In this document: piece after piece, positions 33,261 through 42,829 of the stretch
Numbering within the stretch: position 1 is the stretch's first letter
Layout of the letters: each line of letters starts with the position of its first letter
NCBI GenBank assembly: GCA_037953745.1
Contig: JBAKBP010001591.1
Coordinates: forward strand, 124,001 to 188,000
From: Lithodes maja
Taxonomy: Eukaryota; Arthropoda; Malacostraca; Decapoda; Lithodidae
DNA: 64,000 nt
Reading direction: 5' to 3'
Made by a program: the position numbers and the translations under genes
Notes under the pieces: generated by a model
What the model saw: only the letters and a program-made list of their open reading frames with translations
Databases searched by the model: none
Told to the model about the DNA's origin: nothing

Positions 33261-33750
33261 TTAACCCTCCAGCCCCGGTTATGTATTATATATATATTCC
33301 TCGAAACCCGGGTGTTTTGGCCGAAAAACGTCTAGGCTAGGCTACCGTATATTCGTTAATCAGATTGCTTACCGCATTCCCGCGCATCCCCAAGCGTAGC
33401 TGTGTTATTTACCTGTAAAATGGCATTAAGTAGAGCTCTCTAAGTCAACTGGGTGAGCTGTGATGATGATTTCATTGGAGATAACTTTATGGCCAAACCA
33501 GCCACTTTACACCACTTTTCGATACTGAACAACAACATACAGGCACACAAGAACAAGCGACGCTCTCCTTCTTGTGGCCGGAGATGCGGAGCGTCGGTCC
33601 AGCCGGCTGTTGTTTACATGCGTCGGACCGACGCCTCGCACAGCAAGCTCACAGGCTGTGACGTCATGGGGTGCATAAGAGGCCTTCCGGGTACCTGGTA
33701 CATGCTTTTTTTATGGGCGTACATGAGGTCATCCGGGAACCAAGGGTTAA
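33261..33750 (+). mobile_element. piggyBac-type MITE1, copy b
   Basis: TTAA ends at 33261-33264 and 33747-33750, with TTAACCCTCCAGCCCCGG at the left. The inverse of the right end reads CCCGGATGACCTCATGTACG, nearly identical to the left end of the autonomous piggyBac at 34511. About 490 bases, non-coding. Confidence 0.9.
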
Positions 33751-33912
33751 GGGAGAAAATTAACATTGAAAATGATGTGTAAAAAGTCTCCCATAAACGG
33801 CGGCCCGCTATGTTATTGTAATTTGCGGCCTAATTTCGTCTGTTAATTAACTTTCTCCTTAATTGGACCCCTATGAAGTACAACAGATTATGATGACATA
33901 AGTGACGGGTGT

Positions 33913-34510
33913 TTAGAGGGGGCAGAGCTCCCCCTTCAACATATTACGTGTCCCACAGTAACTTCTATTATATAAACAACCCAAGAATTTTCACAAATTG
34001 TTAAAATTTCATTTAGGATGTAATATAACCTATACTCCATGTTAAAATAAGTGTCAACCCTCGAAAAATTCTATTAAGGGAGATACAGAACCTAGAACCT
34101 GTAACCTGTAACGATATTTGTCCAGTGTTTCCCACAGACGCCACCCCCGCTAGGTCAGCCATGTTGATACTATAATTGAGGAGCGCTTTTATCGTAAATA
34201 TTCGAATATAACGCCCTCTGCCTTTCTCTATGTGAACTAATGATCAACACGTCACTATGTTTCTGCCATATTATTGGTTATTTTTTTGTATACGTCACCA
34301 TACGTCACGGTATTGAAGGAGTCACCCAATCATGGATCAATATATGGACAATTACGTCATTTTAGTCAGCCAATGAGTGCATTGAACTCCAGCCCACCGA
34401 CAGGCAGCATGGTTTTAAATGTCAGTTGCAGGATGGCCAGTGTCTGTAGTGGTTGTGCACTTACCCCTGAACAATAATTATACAAATTTCTCAAAACAAC
34501 CAGGCAGCCC
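33913..34510 (+). mobile_element. Zinc-ribbon element Z, copy b, left part
   Basis: It starts near the GC hairpin AGAGGGGGCAGAGCTCCCCC and contains CAACCCTCG at 34051. At 34431 it has the ORF start MASVCSGCALTPEQ followed by TAA. It ends CAGGCAGCCC at the TTAA used by piggyBac. The right part resumes at 39319. Confidence 0.55.
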
Positions 34511-34708
34511 TTAACCCCTCCAACCCGGATGACCTCATATACGCCCATAACATACTCGGCCCGCGCAACCCGGATGGCCTCATGTACGCCCCTTGCTTTC
34601 GTGCTTGATTTTCGAAAGCCGCGCGCACATTTTTGTGATGATTGGGCGGTAGGTGGCGCCACCCGGCGTCAACGACGCCACAACAACAGTATCTACCCCG
34701 ACGCCATC

Positions 34709-36088
34709 ATGGACAGTACACCAAATAGTGATTCCGCCGTGTCCGACATCGTGCTTCCTACGACGCCCTTGATAGTGCGTCGTGCCTTACCCCGACGCCA
34801 TCGCCTAAATGTGTTATCTCCCGGAGGTATTGAGACGACTTTGAGACTTTATGAGAAAGCTGATGCCAAGCATAAGATTGATGAAGAAGTGAGTGACCAC
34901 TCGAGTAATTATAAGTCGAGTGATTATGGCCATGAGAGTGATAAAGAACAATGCCTGGGATTTGCGAAAGAATTTGAGAGTGATGAGAGTGATGAAGGTG
35001 ATGTACCAGTTGTTGAGGAAGCTGGTTTACCTAAAGAAAGTGAACTTGCGAGAGTGAGTGAGTGGGAGAGTTCAAGGTCACAAACCAAATTTCGCATAAG
35101 TGACACGACTCCAAGCCCTTCCCCAGGTAAATCGCCTTTCAAGCTCCATTTCTACAAGTTAAAAATACTTGAAAAGGCGGCCGCGGCAGCTAGGGAACAA
35201 GCTAAAATAGTTGGTGAGGATGAGGCTGTGAGTGAGGGTCAGCGTGGTGACCCTTCTCGACCGCCATTGTCTCCCTTATCTACCCACGCCACCCAAGATG
35301 ACCCGGATGCCCCGCATTCTTCCCCACCACCCCCACCATTGCCAAGGGTTGAGGACCCCCCACTTTCGGCCTATTTGCCTCCTAGGTCCCCCGACAGGAG
35401 ACATACTGCTGCCGAAAAGGGGAAAGGTAGAAAATATACTAAGAAAATGAAGAAAAGTAAGAGAGTTTTGTTTGAGGCTCCCGCGGCGGCGTCCACCCCT
35501 GCCGGCCCCAGCCATACGTCCCCGCAACTTTCCCCACGGTCCTCCCCACCTCTCCCGCCTTCAACATGTCTTCCTGCAGAAGTATTTGAGCTCGCATCAC
35601 CAATACCTGGGCCTAGTGAAACTGAATCATTGCTTTCTGTGACTCGTCGCAGGCCAAGGAGCCCGGGACCTCTGGAGGACACAGCCTCACCTGTCACTCC
35701 TTCCCCACCTCGCCCACCCCGCACGCCGCCCCGCATCACTGGTTCCCCGCCTGATTATGTGGGGGCCACTGATGATGAAGGGCACCGCTCTGAAGACTCT
35801 GGCCATGATTACATAGGTCCACCGTCAGGCAAGATGACCACTCTGACGATGACGATGACTATATGGACATCGACGACCCTCGACCCACCCGCTTGGCCCG
35901 GCTTCGTGCTGCCCGTCTTTCTGCCCGCCGCCCTGGCCGCCGCCCTGACCGACGCCCTGACCGACGCCCTCGCCGCCGCCCTAGGGCGCGCGCCTCCCGA
36001 GTTGGCCGTGGGCGTACTGGGCTACCAGTTGGAGCTCCTCGTCAGCGTAGACAAGACCCATTCTACGTTTTTCAGTGGCAAGACGTAG
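34709..36088 (+). CDS. N-terminal extension ORF of the piggyBac transposase
   Basis: From the Met at 34709 (MDSTPNSDSAVSDIV; an upstream Met at 34529 lies in the transposon end) the frame is open to 36088. It is acidic and Ser/Pro-rich, with FKLHFYKLKILEKAAAAARE and a Lys-rich block. Its sense coding seems to stop near 35835 (SGHDYIGPPSGK), where the +1 neighbouring frame begins an Asp run leading into the transposase; beyond that it is a shadow. Acidic N-termini are normal for piggyBac proteins, so the two ORFs probably form one protein separated by a one-base shift or a small intron. Confidence 0.7.
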   Translation: MDSTPNSDSAVSDIVLPTTPLIVRRALPRRHRLNVLSPGGIETTLRLYEKADAKHKIDEEVSDHSSNYKSSDYGHESDKEQCLGFAKEFESDESDEGDVPVVEEAGLPKESELARVSEWESSRSQTKFRISDTTPSPSPGKSPFKLHFYKLKILEKAAAAAREQAKIVGEDEAVSEGQRGDPSRPPLSPLSTHATQDDPDAPHSSPPPPPLPRVEDPPLSAYLPPRSPDRRHTAAEKGKGRKYTKKMKKSKRVLFEAPAAASTPAGPSHTSPQLSPRSSPPLPPSTCLPAEVFELASPIPGPSETESLLSVTRRRPRSPGPLEDTASPVTPSPPRPPRTPPRITGSPPDYVGATDDEGHRSEDSGHDYIGPPSGKMTTLTMTMTIWTSTTLDPPAWPGFVLPVFLPAALAAALTDALTDALAAALGRAPPELAVGVLGYQLELLVSVDKTHSTFFSGKT

Positions 36089-37626
36089 TTGATGGGGATG
36101 GATACAACCCTGATGTGCCAGCTTTTGATGAGGCACTGGAGGGTTCAGGCATTACCCCCAATTTTCCTGCAGGCCCCAATGCTCCACCACACGAACTATT
36201 TGAGGCATTCTTTGATGAGGAGGTGGTAGGCTATGTTGTCAAAGAGACAAACAAGCAGCACCAATTCCAGGTACACTTTTTGGGCAAGGTGACCAAGGGC
36301 CATATGAGGAAGTGGACCCCAGTGACTCATCAAGAATTCATGGTGTTCCTGGCACTCACCATGCTAATGCCTCATGTCAGGAAGCATAGGTTGCCTGACT
36401 ATTGGATCACCAATGATCTGATTTCAACCCCTGCCTTCGGGAAATATATGGCTCGCGACCGGTACCTTGATATCCTCGCAGCGCTCCATCTTGTCACCAA
36501 CACCGACGTCCACCGCCCAGACAAGCTGTGGAAGATTAGGACGTTGTATGAGATGATGCGAGACCGCTTCACCTCCTACTTCAAGCCCTTCCGCAAGGTC
36601 GTCATTGACGAGTCTCTTGTGCTGTTCCGGGGAAAACTCAGCTTCCGGCAGTACATCCCCTCCAAAAGACATCGCTTTGGCATAAAATTCTTTGTGCTGT
36701 GCGACTGCACAACTGGCTATGTCCTGGACTTCCTGGTGTACAGCGGGAAGGAAGGGGACGTGCTTGTGGACCCCCTCATTGGATTTGGCGGAGCAGTGGT
36801 GCAAGCCATGATGGACCGCTACTTCCATAAGAATCACGTCCTCTACACGGACAACTATTACACGTCCCCCACTCTCTCACAGTACCTGCATGAGCGCAAG
36901 ACAGGGACTGTAGGCACAGTACGAGGGAAAAGGAAGGGCATGCCAACTTTCCCTGCAAAGACCAAAAAAGGTGATGTCTTCAGGAAGAAGTCGGGGCCCA
37001 TTCTGGCTATCCACTGGCACGACCAGCGGAAGGTCAACCTCCTAACCACCATCCACAAGGGGGAAATGGTGGAGACTGGCAAGGTGGATCGCCGCACCCA
37101 GGCCAGGGTGACCAAGCCCGATACTGTCCTGGACTACAATGTCAACATGAGGCTGGTGGACAAGTCCGACATGCAGATAGGCTTCATTGACTGCCTGCGT
37201 ACCTCGTGCAGATGGTACAAAAAGTTCTTTCTGCATATGGTGGACATGTCAATTCTGAATGCCTATAATATATACAGGCTTCGGAATGAGAACCCACCCC
37301 TGAAGTTCAATAGCCTGCGGAGGTTCCAAAAGCAGGTGTTGACGGGGCTCCTGGAGAAGTATGCTACGCCACAGAGGGCAGTGGCACATCCTGGGCCCGC
37401 CGTTATCGACCGCTTGCAGTCTGCTCCATACCTGCTTAGGCACCAGCTTGGTTTCTTTCCTCAGAATGCAGCAGGAAGAACAAATCAGAAGCGGTGCCAT
37501 GTCTGCTACCACAGCAGGGTGAGGCCGCACCCAGGTAAAAAGTCAACCACGGAGTGTGTGGAGTGCAAGGTGGCACTCTGTGCTGTAGGGTGCTTCGCTG
37601 CTTACCACACCAAGCAGGAGTTCTAA
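35863..37626 (+). CDS. piggyBac transposase (PGBD-like)
   Basis: 587 codons. After an Arg-rich start comes the DDE-type piggyBac nuclease. The catalytic Asp residues are D249 (KVVIDESLVLFRGK), D330 (VLYTDNYYTSP) and D433 with D436 (LVDKSDMQIG), spaced as in the insect enzyme. A C-terminal Cys-rich zinc domain (C545, C548, C565, C568, C573, C577, H582) matches the family's DNA-binding tail. It cuts and pastes DNA at TTAA without footprints. No stop or shift breaks this domain. The frame is open upstream to a stop near 35800, and the Asp run before Met1 argues that the real N-terminus is further upstream in the neighbouring frame. It may be active if the shift is bypassed. Confidence 0.95.
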   Translation: MDIDDPRPTRLARLRAARLSARRPGRRPDRRPDRRPRRRPRARASRVGRGRTGLPVGAPRQRRQDPFYVFQWQDVVDGDGYNPDVPAFDEALEGSGITPNFPAGPNAPPHELFEAFFDEEVVGYVVKETNKQHQFQVHFLGKVTKGHMRKWTPVTHQEFMVFLALTMLMPHVRKHRLPDYWITNDLISTPAFGKYMARDRYLDILAALHLVTNTDVHRPDKLWKIRTLYEMMRDRFTSYFKPFRKVVIDESLVLFRGKLSFRQYIPSKRHRFGIKFFVLCDCTTGYVLDFLVYSGKEGDVLVDPLIGFGGAVVQAMMDRYFHKNHVLYTDNYYTSPTLSQYLHERKTGTVGTVRGKRKGMPTFPAKTKKGDVFRKKSGPILAIHWHDQRKVNLLTTIHKGEMVETGKVDRRTQARVTKPDTVLDYNVNMRLVDKSDMQIGFIDCLRTSCRWYKKFFLHMVDMSILNAYNIYRLRNENPPLKFNSLRRFQKQVLTGLLEKYATPQRAVAHPGPAVIDRLQSAPYLLRHQLGFFPQNAAGRTNQKRCHVCYHSRVRPHPGKKSTTECVECKVALCAVGCFAAYHTKQEF

Positions 37627-37895
37627 TAATCATACTGAAATTGCCAAATAAAATGACAATATGTACACTATAATTATATATAGGCAAAAAGTGGAAGAAA
37701 ACCAATGTATTATAATAAAAAAGTCAAGTATTATGAGAAAATTGATACAAATACAATTCCACCATAATAATATGTGAAAGTGACACATATGTATATACCA
37801 AGTGACATTCATATGATTAGAACCTATAGAAATATATAAATCAGTGAAAAAAGACACAATAAATTGTATATAAAACGTTTACAAATCATATAACT

Positions 37896-38400
37896 AAGTG
37901 AAAGTGACACAAGACCTAAGATTTGATGGCCAAAGTATAATAAACACCTGTGATAATGAATAATCAGTGCCTAATACAACAATAACCTACCTCAATTACT
38001 AATAAAATGTACGGTATCGAGTGAAAATGAGCATTATCAGTGACAGTGACACTCTCTAAAGCATATTTGTCAAAGTGAAAGTGACACAAGACCTAAGATT
38101 TGATGGCCAAAGTATAATAAACACCTGTGATAACGAATAATCAGTGCCTAATACAACAATAACCTACCTCAATTACTAATAAAATGTACGGTATCGAGTG
38201 AAAATGAGCATTATCAGTGACAGTGACACTCTCTAAAGCATATTTGTCAAAGTGAAAGTGACACAAGACCTAAGATTTGATGGCCAAAGTATAATAAACA
38301 CCTGTGATAACGAATAATCAGTGCCTAATACAACAATAACCTACCTCAATTACTAATAAAATGTACGGTATCGAGTGAAAATTACCAATATCAGTGAAAT
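37896..38400 (+). repeat. 177-bp tandem repeat, about 2.8 copies
   Basis: Units begin AAGTGAAAGTGACACAAGAC at 37896, 38073 and 38250 and are nearly identical. The last diverges near 38380. They lie between the transposase stop and the right terminal repeat of piggyBac. AGTGACACT-like pieces could be protein-binding sites. Confidence 0.95.
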
Positions 38401-38818
38401 TGATACCCTAATAAACATATTTTATATAATTGGCCTCAAAATAACTAGAAAATATCAAATAAACATCACATTCTCAATATCAAACACTAAAATCGTCTAA
38501 GGGAGATAAATACTTTGGCGCGGCGAGCGGCTAGGTGCGTCGTAGCCAGGGCGGGCCGACGCTTTCGGACGCGTGAGGAAATTCCCGCATAAAAAAGCAC
38601 TCGTCTTCCCGCGCTCACCATTATGCAACCAGAGGGGCTAGAGACCTCTACTAAACGCCATTCGACAGAGGAAGGTTTGTGGAACATTATTTTTTTTTTT
38701 ATTCACAACATTACATGCAATATTCATTCATTTACAGAGTAGTTAACATAGGTAAAAAATCCTCAAAACCCCCGGTACAGGAGTACAGTCATAAGCTATA
38801 GCCCCCGGGGCTGGAGGG

Positions 38819-39318
38819 TTAAACCCTTCAACCCCGGGTGGTACTCACGTGTACCATTATTTTTTGGCCCCAGGAACCCGGGTGGTACTACATAGTACCA
38901 GTGGTTGAAAGCCTGTGAGCTTCGTGTGCGAGGCGTCGGTCCGACGCCTCGGTCCGACGCATGTAAACAACAGCCGGCTGGACCGACGCTCCGCATCTCC
39001 GGCCACAAGAAGGAGAGCGTCGCTTGTTCGTGTGTGCCTGTATGTTGTTGTTCAGTATCGAAAAGTGGTGTAAAGTGGCTGGTTTGGCCATAAAGTTATC
39101 TCCAATGAAATCATCATCACAGCTCACCCAGTTGACTTAGAGAGCTCTACTTAATGCCATTCTACAGGTAAATAACACAGCTAGGCTTGGGGATGCGCGG
39201 GAATGCGGGAAGCAGTCTGATTAACGAATATACGGTAACCTAGCCTAGACGTTTTTCGGCCAAAACACCCGGATTTCGAGGAATATATATATAATACATA
39301 GCCGGGGCCGGAGGGTAA
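38819..39318 (-). mobile_element. piggyBac-type MITE1, copy c
   Basis: It shares TTAA 38819-38822 with the right end of piggyBac and ends GGGGCCGGAGGGTAA at 39318, where TTAA has become GTAA. The body is the reverse of copy b. Two ACCCGGGTGGTACT subterminal repeats lie at its low-coordinate end. Confidence 0.88.
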
Positions 39319-39790
39319 GATACTTACAGACCACGGTATATTGCCTACAAGTGTTGAGTGTCCTAGGTGTGGATATCCTTGCCATTACCGGCCAGATAAA
39401 GATAACTGGCGGTGTACACACCATTATTACGAGGTCAGAACACGCCGTCACTGTCCCTTGGTTACATAAGGTTGGTTATTTGTATTATTATAGATGTAAA
39501 AATGTATATAAAGTTTATTTGCACCTATAGTGTTTTTTCGGTATTATTCTAGCGTTACTTACACAGCGCACCCATCAATTTCTATGACTTCATTCCTATA
39601 TATGTCAGTAGCGGCGGAAATGCATTAAAGCAATTATAGCTACTGTAAAAAAACATAGACGGCACACAACACGACTCGGCGGACCTCTTTCTCCCTGCAT
39701 TTCAGTCTAATTAACACTAGGAATTGACCTAATTTTCTATCCATTGTACTATCCAACCAGCGGGGGTGTGGAGGCGGCAGCCCCCACCCA
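39319..39790 (+). pseudogene. Zinc-ribbon element Z, copy b, right part with ORF
   Basis: From 39320 the frame reads KILTDHGILPTSVECPRCGY, PCHYRPDKDNWRCTHHYYEV, RTRRHCPLVT and a stop at about 39470. It matches copy a in LTDHG, LPTSV, C-x2-C-x3-C and WRC-x2-H while third positions differ widely. The N-terminal part is at 34431, 4.9 kb away across piggyBac and MITE1. Downstream GTCTAATTAACACTAGG matches the sequence after copy a. Confidence 0.5.
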
Positions 39791-40200
39791 TAATACTAGG
39801 TTAGGTTAGGTAAGGTTGGTAGGTTAGGCTAAAATCTTTAATGTTGCTTAATTGTTGGATAATGGATAATGAGCTTACTGGGTAAGTTCATATTCTATCC
39901 CATGTACCATCCAACCAGCGGGGGTGTGGGGGCGGCAGCCCCCACCCATAATGCTAGGTTAGGTTAGGTAAGGTTGGTAGGTTAGGCTAAAATCTTTAAT
40001 GTTGCTTAATTGTTGGATAATGGATAATGAGCTTACTGGGTAAGTTCATTTTCTATCCCATGTACCATCCAACCAGCGGGGGTGTGGGGGCGGCAGCCCC
40101 CACTCATAATACTAGGTTAGGTTAGGTAAGGTTGGCAAGTTAGGCTAATATCTTTAATGTAGCTTAATTGTTGGATAATGGATAATTAGCTTAATGGGTT
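39738..40200 (+). repeat. 158-bp minisatellite, about 3 units, G-rich hairpin plus TTAGG-like
   Basis: CCAACCAG starts at 39753, 39911 and 40069. Each unit carries GCGGGGGTGTGG, GGCGGCAGCCCCCA and then AGGTTAGGTTAGGTAAGG. Single partial units lie at 41570-41660 and, inverted, at 51925-52020. Confidence 0.92.
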
Positions 40201-40317
40201 TTTGGAATAAGTTCTTCAATATTTTTCTTTATTTTCATCTTTTACCCCACAATTTCCCTGATCTTCATAGCCCTCCCCACTATCGGGCAACATAGATGAT
40301 GATTTCAATTAATCACG

Positions 40318-40980
40318 GGGGGGAGAGCTCTCCCACACCCCATCCTGTATACAATGGCGAACAGTTGGCTGGCATTTTCTACATTTTCAGCTTTTATGAA
40401 GCCTAACAATTGTCCAATCCGAGCCAACTTTTGCCAAAACATGACTGTTTTTTTTTCATTTTGGGGTTTTCTTAAGTTGAAAAACAAGAAAACCTGAACC
40501 AACTTTTGTTTTGCCACTTTCTGACTTTTATGAAGCTGAAAAATCTTAAAATCCGAGCCAACTTTTGCCAAAACTTGGCTCGAGTTTTTAAATTTTGGGG
40601 TTTTCTTAAGTTGAAAAACAAGAAAACCCGAGCCAACTTCTTTTTTGCACTTACTGTCTTTTATGCAGCTGAAAAATCTTAAAATCCGAGCCAACTTTTG
40701 CCAAAACTTGGCTCGGGTTTTTTCATTTTGGAGTTTTCTCAAGTTGAAAAACAACAAAACCCGAGCCAACTTTCATCATAAAAACCCTTATATCGCCTTT
40801 TTATGTCTTTCACCCCACATTTTCCCTGATCTTCATAGCCCTCCCCACTATCGGGCGCCGTGTCTTAAGATCGTTGGATAAAGGGGAAAACGATTTTTGC
40901 GGAGGTTGAAACTAATGCCAATCACTATATATTGATGCAAATAAACTAAAACTAAAAAAAAAATAATGAAAATAATTGGT
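40318..40980 (+). mobile_element. Element S, long copy with 133-bp repeats
   Basis: It begins with a GC hairpin and CCCCATCCTGTATAC, carries three 133-bp units (40419, 40553, 40686), then TTTTCCCTGATCTTCATAGC, CCCCACTATCGGGC, AAGATCGTTGGATAA and ACTATATATTGATG. The minus-strand ORF 40769-40305 reads through the array and is an artefact. Confidence 0.65.
40419..40790 (+). repeat. 133-bp palindromic satellite, array 1
   Basis: Units start CCGAGCCAACTTTTGCCAAA. Each contains inverted arms ATCCGAGCCAA and TTGGCTCGGGTT, so a single strand can fold at every unit. Confidence 0.9.
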
Positions 40981-41328
40981 GGGTGGTTTTCTTAATATTT
41001 TCCCCACCTACTCCCTCCACAGGACCACATCTCAATAAGGTATGCAATTACGCTTTCATATTTTCGCGGGTTTAAAAACGGCGAAAACAAAATTATGTAA
41101 GCAAAACTTGGCTCGTGTTTTAAGGTATTTCCGTAATTGTTTAATCGAAGTCCTCTTTTTTTCTAGTTATTAAAAACGTATTCTATGGTGTATTATATGA
41201 TACATAGAAGCAATAGAACTGTTCAAATGACCTGGGAAGTGTATATTAAACCAAATACAAAACTTTGAATAATGAGGTAAGAGATATGTGTTTTTTATCA
41301 CTTTTCATCCCAAGACCAGTGGGGGTCT

Positions 41329-41429
41329 GGTTAGGTTAGGTTAGGTTAGGTTAGGTTAGGTTAGGTTAGGTTAGGTTAGGTTAGGTTAGGTTAGGTTAGG
41401 TTAGGTTAGGTTAGGTTAGGTTAGGTTAA
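41329..41429 (+). repeat. Interstitial (TTAGG)n telomere-type array
   Basis: About 20 uninterrupted TTAGG units. TTAGG is the ancestral arthropod telomeric repeat. Flanks are ordinary repeats, so this is internal. Confidence 0.95.
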
Positions 41430-41570
41430 TGACCAGCTATGTAAATACAGTAGTGAACATTTGGTTTAGTCTGTGCTCAAAAATCCATTTTCTTTAGCAG
41501 GCCATACACTAAACAATTACCCCCTTTTCACAGACAAATACACAAACAATCTGTCAAAGATGCAAATAGC

Positions 41571-41665
41571 GGGGGTGTGGGGGCGGCAGCCCCCACCCAT
41601 AATACTAGGATAGGTTAGGTAAGGTTGTTAGGTTAGGCTAATGTCCTTTCAAAGGGGTATAGGCT
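41571..41665 (+). repeat. Single 158-bp-type unit
   Basis: GCGGGGGTGTGGGGGCGGCA and AGGTTAGGTAAGGTTG, followed by CCTTTCAAAGGGGTATAGGC. An inverse copy with the same flanks lies at 51920-52060, so a larger dispersed element includes it. Confidence 0.75.
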
Positions 41666-41734
41666 TGTAAACACTGATAGCTTAACATGAGCCAAAAATC
41701 GAAATTAGGTTAGTGTAATTTGTTTACTCTTAAA

Positions 41735-42310
41735 ACTCGCAAAATCAGAGCCAACTTTTCCCAAAACTTGGCTCGTGTTTTCCAATATTCGGGTTTTATG
41801 GCTTTGCAATTTCGGGAAACCTGAGCCAAATTTCTAAATGAGGTTACTGTCATTTGTTTGTCTACAAACTCGCAAAATCCGAGCCAGCTTTGGCCAAAAC
41901 CTGGCTCGGGTTTTCCAAAATTCGGGTTTTATGGCTTTGCAATTTTGGGAAACCTGAGCCAAATTTCTAAATGAGGTTACTGTCATTTTGTTGTCTACAA
42001 ACTCGCAAAATCCGAGCCAGCTTTGGCCAAAACTTGGCTCGGGTTTTCGAAATATTGGATTTTAGGCCTTTGAAATACCTTCAAACCCGAGCCAAGTTTT
42101 GCTTGAATACGTTTGTATCGCCGTTTTACGCATTTAACCCCTCATTTTCCCTGTACTTCATAGCCCTCCCCACTATCGGGTGGCGGGTCTTAAGATCGTT
42201 GTATAATGGGGAAAACGGTTTCGCCGAGGGTTCTAATTATTTCTAAACACTATATATTGATGAAAACTAACAGGGAAAAATAAAAAAATCCATGGGAAAA
42301 TTGGTGACCA
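41735..42310 (+). mobile_element. Element S, second long copy with 133-bp array 2
   Basis: Three units with ACTCGCAAAATC at 41735, 41868 and 42001 (period 133) are followed by TTTTCCCTGTACTTCATAGC, CCCCACTATCGGG and TAAGATCGTTGTATAATGGG. The end is near ATTGGTGACCAATAAATGG. The left hairpin end is not seen. Confidence 0.65.
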
Positions 42311-42331
42311 ATAAATGGAGTTTTCCGCCTT

Positions 42332-42497
42332 GTCTGATGCCGCTTGTTACCTTAATCTCCGTCTCATTTACTTGCCCCTTATTTATAATTGTACTATCTT
42401 CTTTATATATGTTACTTACTATGTCTATAACATTTGAATTTATATTGTAATCTTTTAATACTTTTATCAGTTTCTCCCTTCTGATTGAGTCATAGGC
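42332..42497 (-). pseudogene. LINE RT palm fragment
   Basis: Without ATG the frame reads AYDSIRREKLIKVLKDYNIN, SNVIDIVSNIYKED, then VTSGIRQG. The AYD Asp and the SGIRQG motif place it in RT between catalytic regions. It is abruptly joined to element S on one side. The Lys/Asn-rich style resembles LINE D at 26.1-26.7 kb. Confidence 0.75.
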
Positions 42498-42829
42498 CCA
42501 GCAATTTCCCTGATCTTCATAGTTGGTCGGGAAGCTATGCCTTTACAACGGCGCCTCCCTTTTGTCGCTGTGTACGTGAAACTAGAATTTTACCAGAAAT
42601 AGAGTTCTCTCACTCTTATAATTACCTCTCCAAAATTAGTTTTCTGCCCACAGCTAACTCAAAGACAACTGCAGAGGTTAAAGTAACTAAACTAAAGGTT
42701 TCTAAATACCCCTGATGGTAACAAAGGATTTAAAGTATCCCTAATAGGCTCAAAATTGCGTCAAGAACGTGAGAGGGTTAAATCAGTTCGTGTATTTACC
42801 TATTTGTAGTTTACAGGAATTGAGCAGCG

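Larger units (their letters stand above)
34511..38822 (+). mobile_element. Autonomous-type piggyBac transposon
   Basis: TTAA at 34511-34514 and 38819-38822 is the piggyBac target duplication. The left end TTAACCCCTCCAACCCGG and the inverse right end TTAACCCTCCAGCCCCGG are terminal inverted repeats. AACCCGGATGRCCTCA occurs twice near the left end. The 4.3-kb element carries a transposase with all catalytic residues, a long upstream ORF and a 177-bp triplication near the right end. It is inserted in element Z, and MITE1 copy c abuts its right end, sharing TTAA. Confidence 0.92.

Noticed and set aside
34529..34708. Met at 34529 as the transposase start
   Set aside because: These codons overlap the piggyBac terminal repeat; the Met at 34709 is more reasonable.
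40305..40769. 154-codon ORF of repeating Lys/Phe-rich units
   Set aside because: It follows the 133-bp satellite, whose period is not a multiple of three, and is not preserved in array 2.
41329..41429. Chromosome end
   Set aside because: Sequence continues for more than 20 kb on both sides.
40419..42110. CRISPR-like array
   Set aside because: Units are tandem without unique spacers, and the sequence is eukaryotic.
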